Below are positions 61,217 through 64,000 of a stretch of DNA of 64,000 bases, piece after piece (position 1 is the first letter of the stretch; every line of letters starts with the position of its first letter). Below the pieces are notes generated by a model. It made no database searches. It had not been told where the DNA came from and saw only the letters and a program-made list of their open reading frames with translations. The stretch spans positions 186,001 to 250,000 of the forward strand of contig JAOZIE010000023.1 of assembly GCA_026014485.1 (NCBI GenBank), written 5' to 3'. The stretch is from Candidatus Bathyarchaeota archaeon (GTDB lineage Archaea > Thermoproteota > Bathyarchaeia > Bathyarchaeales > Bathycorpusculaceae). The translations under genes were made by a program, and so were the position numbers.

Positions 61217-61498
61217 ATGTCAGAGAGTAACTCGGTGCTGATCGGACGCAAACCCGCCATGAACTATGTTCTCGCTTGCATCACGCTTTTCCACAGCGGC
61301 GCAAAACAGGTCAATATCAAGGCACGCGGAAAATCCATAAGCCACGCAATTGACGTAGTTGAGATAGTCAGGCGAAAGTTTCTGCCCGACGCTAAAATAG
61401 CGGCAATCAGCATCGGAACAGATCAGCTCTCACCGCAAGACGGCGAAACCAACAACTTGACTAACGTGAGCACCATCGAAATAGTCCTAGAACGGTAA
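61217..61498 (+). CDS. albA: Alba DNA/RNA-binding protein
   Basis: A 93-aa Alba: SNSVLIGRKPAMNYVLACITLFHSGAKQVNIKARGKSISHAIDVVEIVRRKF. The Lys region that is acetylated in Sulfolobus (GRKP) is present. Alba coats archaeal DNA and binds RNA. GGAGTGA lies 9 nt before the ATG, with a TATA box CCTATAAAT at ~61151-61159. Well conserved, and probably highly expressed. Confidence 0.95.
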   Translation: MSESNSVLIGRKPAMNYVLACITLFHSGAKQVNIKARGKSISHAIDVVEIVRRKFLPDAKIAAISIGTDQLSPQDGETNNLTNVSTIEIVLER

Positions 61499-61548
61499 TA
61501 AACTAAAGGAGCAAAAACGAACGCTCCCCACAATTTGCAGGTCTTCAA

Positions 61549-62058
61549 ATGAAAACCGAACTTTGCAGTTTCTGCTTGAAAAGCGGCATGCTATGCCAAA
61601 AGTGTTCAGCCAAAGTCAAAGCTGGCGAAATCAGTGACTTAGACCTGAAAATCGCGCGTTCACTTCTGCTTTTAGAAGAAAAGTATCCTTCCCTGCAAAA
61701 CGTCTGCTTTTTTAAAGCCGTTGACGCAAACCGAACTATAGCTTTAATTGTCGGTCATGGTGATGTTCCAAGGCTTTTGGGTTATGGCGGAAAAATCATC
61801 AAGTCCCTTAGTGAAGAGACAGGTAAATCTATACGTATTTTGGAAAACGGTGTGGATGACCGTAAATTCCTTGAAGACCTCTTTACTCCGTTGAATATTC
61901 TGACGATAAACACGATATGGCTGCCTGATGGAACCACTGAAACCCGCGTAATCCTGCGTAGAAAACGAGGTGCGCAACTGCCCTTTGATTTGGCAGCTAT
62001 AAAGCAGATTGCACGAACCGTGCGGAAGATGTCTTTGCGCGTTGAATTCGCTGACTAA
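61549..62058 (+). CDS. Zinc-ribbon plus KH-domain RNA-binding protein (NusA-like)
   Basis: A 169-aa protein. The N-terminal CSFCLKSGMLCQKC is a small zinc ribbon. Residues ~65-110 form a KH-type motif with GYGGKIIKSLSEETGKSIRILE (GxxG loop). The C-terminal region has basic residues RRKRG. Similar archaeal proteins are annotated as NusA-like transcription or translation factors and often neighbour aspS, as here (15 nt apart). RNA binding is likely; the target is unknown. Confidence 0.85.
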   Translation: MKTELCSFCLKSGMLCQKCSAKVKAGEISDLDLKIARSLLLLEEKYPSLQNVCFFKAVDANRTIALIVGHGDVPRLLGYGGKIIKSLSEETGKSIRILENGVDDRKFLEDLFTPLNILTINTIWLPDGTTETRVILRRKRGAQLPFDLAAIKQIARTVRKMSLRVEFAD

Positions 62059-62073
62059 ACGGAGAACTCACCT

Positions 62074-63393
62074 ATGAATCTGGATTCCCTTGGCGATTGG
62101 GTCAGAACCTACTATTCCTCAAACGTTACACCTGACATGGATGGCTCAGAAGTCACCCTTTTCGGCTGGGTGCAGGAAGTCAGGGATTTAGGCGGAATCC
62201 GCTTCATAATTCTACAGGACCGAGAAGGAACCCTGCAAGTTACAATACCCAAAAAGCGGGTAGCGCCTGAAGTTTTAGCTAAGTCTGATGTGTTGCAGAA
62301 ACGCTTCAGCATCGGCGTAAAAGGCACCGTGAAAAAAACCAACATGACGCCAAGAGGCATCGAAGTTATCCCCAGCGAAATCCGAATCCTCAACATCGCA
62401 GCAGAACAGTTACCCATAGACATCACAGGCAAAACCCCTGCTAACATCGAGGTTCGCCTAGATGCACGGGCACTGGACTTATGTATGGAGCAGAACGCGG
62501 CTGCGTTTCGGGTTCAGCACCATGCGTTAGCGGCGATTCGGGATTTCCTATTCGGGAAGGGGTTTTTGGAGGTTCACACGCCACGTATTATTGCTTCTGC
62601 CACGGAAGGTGGTGCAGAACTTTTCGCCGTGGATTATTTTGGGCAAAAAGCGTTCCTTGCGCAGAGTCCGCAGCTGTACAAGGAGCAGTTGACGATGAGT
62701 TCAGAGAAGGTTTTTGAGGTTGGTCCTTTCTTTCGGGCTGAACTGTCGCATACTCGAAGGCACCTAAGTGAATTCGTTTCTGTGGATGTTGAAGAGGCGT
62801 TTGCCAGCGCTGAAGATGTGATGCGTCTGCTGGAGCAGGTTATCCAGTACACGTGTAAAGCGGTTTCGGAGAAATGCAGCAAAGAGTTGGCGGCGCTGAA
62901 GTATCGGGCAACAGTTCCCGAAATCCCCTTTAAACGGTTCACTTACGATGAGGTTTTGGCGGATTTAAAGTCCGAAGGCGTCGACATTCCATGGGGCGAA
63001 GACATCTCCACGGAAGCTTTTCGGGTTCTGGGCAAAGAACGCGGATACTACTACTTCATAACCGATTGGCCCACCCACTCCAAAGCATTCTACATCAAAC
63101 CCAAAGACGGCAAACCCGAACTCTGCGAGGGCTTCGATTTGATGTGGCGCTGGATTGAGCTGGTTTCGGGTGGCACACGAATTTCTGAGAAAGCACTGCT
63201 GATGGAGCGGATGAAGGAGAAAGGATTGAACCCTGAATCTTTCAAATATCACCTGCAAGCGTTTGATTGGGGAATGCCCCCGCACGCTGGTTGGGCAATC
63301 GGCTTAGAGCGGCTAACAATGGTTCTGACGGGCAAAAAGAACATCCGCGAAGTGGCGCTATACCCCAGAGACCAAATGCGGCTCACACCCTAA
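62074..63393 (+). CDS. aspS: Aspartyl-tRNA synthetase, archaeal type
   Basis: A 439-aa class IIb synthetase. The N-terminal OB fold contains LFGWVQEVRDLGGIRFIILQDREG; the catalytic core has motif 2 (FFRAELSHTRRHLSEFVSVDVE) and motif 3 (GWAIGLERLTMVLTG). The OB-fold residue after GWV (Q34) is Trp in strictly discriminating archaeal enzymes and His in many that also charge tRNA-Asn; Gln here is neither, so specificity is open. Downstream lie the 24-nt motif and the dispersed repeat. Confidence 0.96.
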   Translation: MNLDSLGDWVRTYYSSNVTPDMDGSEVTLFGWVQEVRDLGGIRFIILQDREGTLQVTIPKKRVAPEVLAKSDVLQKRFSIGVKGTVKKTNMTPRGIEVIPSEIRILNIAAEQLPIDITGKTPANIEVRLDARALDLCMEQNAAAFRVQHHALAAIRDFLFGKGFLEVHTPRIIASATEGGAELFAVDYFGQKAFLAQSPQLYKEQLTMSSEKVFEVGPFFRAELSHTRRHLSEFVSVDVEEAFASAEDVMRLLEQVIQYTCKAVSEKCSKELAALKYRATVPEIPFKRFTYDEVLADLKSEGVDIPWGEDISTEAFRVLGKERGYYYFITDWPTHSKAFYIKPKDGKPELCEGFDLMWRWIELVSGGTRISEKALLMERMKEKGLNPESFKYHLQAFDWGMPPHAGWAIGLERLTMVLTGKKNIREVALYPRDQMRLTP

Positions 63394-63401
63394 GTTTGCG
63401 C

Positions 63402-63425
63402 TTTTGTTGTGATTTTTCTTCTATA
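63402..63425 (+). repeat. 24-nt 3'-flank motif, copy after aspS
   Basis: TTTTGTTGTGATTTT then TCTTCTATA begins 8 nt after the aspS stop. It matches the motif 3' of pgk (16427-16450, minus strand) with one mismatch. The T-rich content suits a terminator. Confidence 0.5.
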
Positions 63426-63438
63426 ACCCCTCTCTCTT

Positions 63439-63534
63439 GGTTTCTGCGGGGTTTGCTTCTGGTTGCTTTTTTGTTTCTGGTTACGTTTTGGGTTCTTCTT
63501 GCGTCCAAAAAAGGGTGAAACGGGCTGGAAATGG
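63439..63534 (+). repeat. 96-bp dispersed repeat, copy 2
   Basis: 88 of 96 positions match copy 1 (39719-39814, opposite strand). In one frame it encodes GFCGVCFWLLFCFWLRFGFF then LRPKKGETGWKW. A TAA lies shortly before it in that frame and no canonical start precedes the shared part, so expression as a protein is doubtful for this copy. Confidence 0.75.
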
Positions 63535-63699
63535 CTTGTTTTGGTTGTTTTGTTTTGCTTTTGTGGGTTTTCTGGTGAGTTTATTTTGGGAAAAGGCGTC
63601 TGTGTTTTGTGGTAAGACGTTTTTGGGTGCGGTTTAGAATTAGACTTGCCGTTTGCAAAGCTTGGTGAGGTAAAATATTGTAGAGAGAGTGGAGAGTGT

Positions 63700-63861
63700 T
63701 TACTTTACTAGTTCTCTCTTCTTCCACCGCAGGTTTTTGCTGTGGCACTTGCGGCATTTTGTGGAGGTCGCCGCGTTTCTGACGCCGCAGTCCCTGCAGA
63801 TTTTCATGTGCAAGCGAGCTTTCTGCGCTATGGATTTCTTAACTGGGTCTAATATCGGCAT
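63700..63861 (-). CDS. rpl40e: Ribosomal protein L40e
   Basis: A 53-aa protein, MPILDPVKKSIAQKARLHMK followed by ICRDCGVRNA and TKCRKCHSKNLRWKKRELVK. The two CxxC pairs form the zinc ribbon of L40e, a component of archaeal and eukaryotic large ribosomal subunits. Length is normal. ATG at 63861 is preceded by AAGAAGGTTA, and a TATA box (GGTATATTTG) lies about 45-55 nt upstream on the minus strand. Confidence 0.95.
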   Translation of the reverse strand: MPILDPVKKSIAQKARLHMKICRDCGVRNAATSTKCRKCHSKNLRWKKRELVK

Positions 63862-63938
63862 TAATGTAACCTTCTTGTCGGGTTATGACTTTGATGGTTA
63901 TCTTTCAAATATACCTTTTGCCTCAAACCGCCCAAGTT

Positions 63939-64000
63939 TCAGCTAAACTGGTCTTTGCGCAGTCTTTGAGATAGCAGTTTGGCTACGTCGCTGGGTTTTT
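63939..64000 (-). CDS. C-terminal end of an upstream gene (partial)
   Basis: The minus-strand frame ends KPSDVAKLLSQRLRKDQFS and a TGA at 63939. The amphipathic, charged composition looks coding, and the frame is open to the window edge. Only 19 residues are visible, so the product cannot be named. It lies 77 nt before the L40e start. Confidence 0.4.
   Translation of the reverse strand, partial: KPSDVAKLLSQRLRKDQFS

Noticed and set aside
63689-63946. 85-codon plus-strand open frame at the right end
   Set aside because: It is antisense to the L40e gene, which explains the sequence with conserved CxxC pairs.
1-64000. CRISPR array, toxin-antitoxin or phage-defence system
   Set aside because: No regularly spaced repeats, cas-like proteins, nuclease-ATPase pairs or typical toxin/antitoxin pairs were seen.

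Overview
The window is archaeal chromosome. Direct evidence: an archaeal-type initiator tRNA-Met, Alba, ribosomal protein L40e, EndoQ with a PCNA-binding tail, a tandem-thioredoxin-fold disulfide oxidoreductase, archaeal-type PGK, a HypA plus MinD-type HypB pair, TATA-box promoters and frequent TTG/GTG starts with GGTGA/GGAGG ribosome sites. Formylmethanofuran formyltransferase (Ftr) and an EhaR-like HAD protein point to tetrahydromethanopterin C1 chemistry. With a bacterial-type GAPDH, class II ribonucleotide reductase and many small regulators, the mix suits a Bathyarchaeia-like (MCG) member of the Thermoproteota. That placement is inference; no rRNA is present. No CRISPR array, intact transposon or prophage was seen.

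Layout. 1-2.7 kb: a flavodoxin-like protein and two surface proteins sharing an unrecognised ~100-residue domain (one copy and three tandem copies). 2.7-7 kb: EndoQ and the TldD/TldE pair. 7-12.4 kb: CDF transporter, membrane-bound winged-helix regulator with a secreted partner, beta-helix protein, secreted phosphoesterase. 12.4-16.2 kb: GH57 glycosidase, small regulator, half-length and full-length glycosyltransferases. 16.5-21.1 kb: gap-pgk and two radical SAM proteins. 21.2-27.7 kb: a compact hisGDCBHAFI operon. 28-35 kb: small regulators and membrane proteins, PAC2-type chaperone, tRNA-iMet, a 58-residue coiled-coil gene, a decayed transposase, two divergent cysteine-rich regulators, an HtrA-like protease and an HTH-VIT fusion. 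35-37.8 kb: B12-dependent ribonucleotide reductase with a cobalamin adenosyltransferase. 37.9-43.8 kb: redox and copper block (flavodiiron protein, OsmC, disulfide oxidoreductase, YHS protein, CopA, divergent PadR-TRASH regulator). 43.8-47.3 kb: GT39-like enzyme, parvulin, HypA/HypB. 47.4-57.9 kb: convergent purine operons, purF-purD-(ehaR-like)-ftr-pfkB against purM-purS-purL-purQ. 58-64 kb: two PEYP-tailed surface proteins with near-identical promoters, tRNA-Gly, a frameshifted SagB-type nitroreductase, Alba, a zinc-ribbon/KH protein, aspS and L40e.

The most unusual items are: (1) a PadR-TRASH regulator divergent from copA with the same TATCT-N5-AGATA inverted repeat in front of both genes; (2) two cysteine-rich regulators facing each other across an 8-bp direct repeat; (3) EndoQ and PurF, whose essential N-termini lie upstream of any canonical in-frame start; (4) a 96-bp dispersed element present twice at 92% identity, with a 24-nt motif shared 3' of aspS and pgk; (5) a candidate C/D-box sRNA with its own promoter; (6) PEFP/PEYP C-terminal sorting signals. 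Three apparent single-base frame problems (endoQ, purF, sagB-like) also make assembly error a live explanation for part of this.
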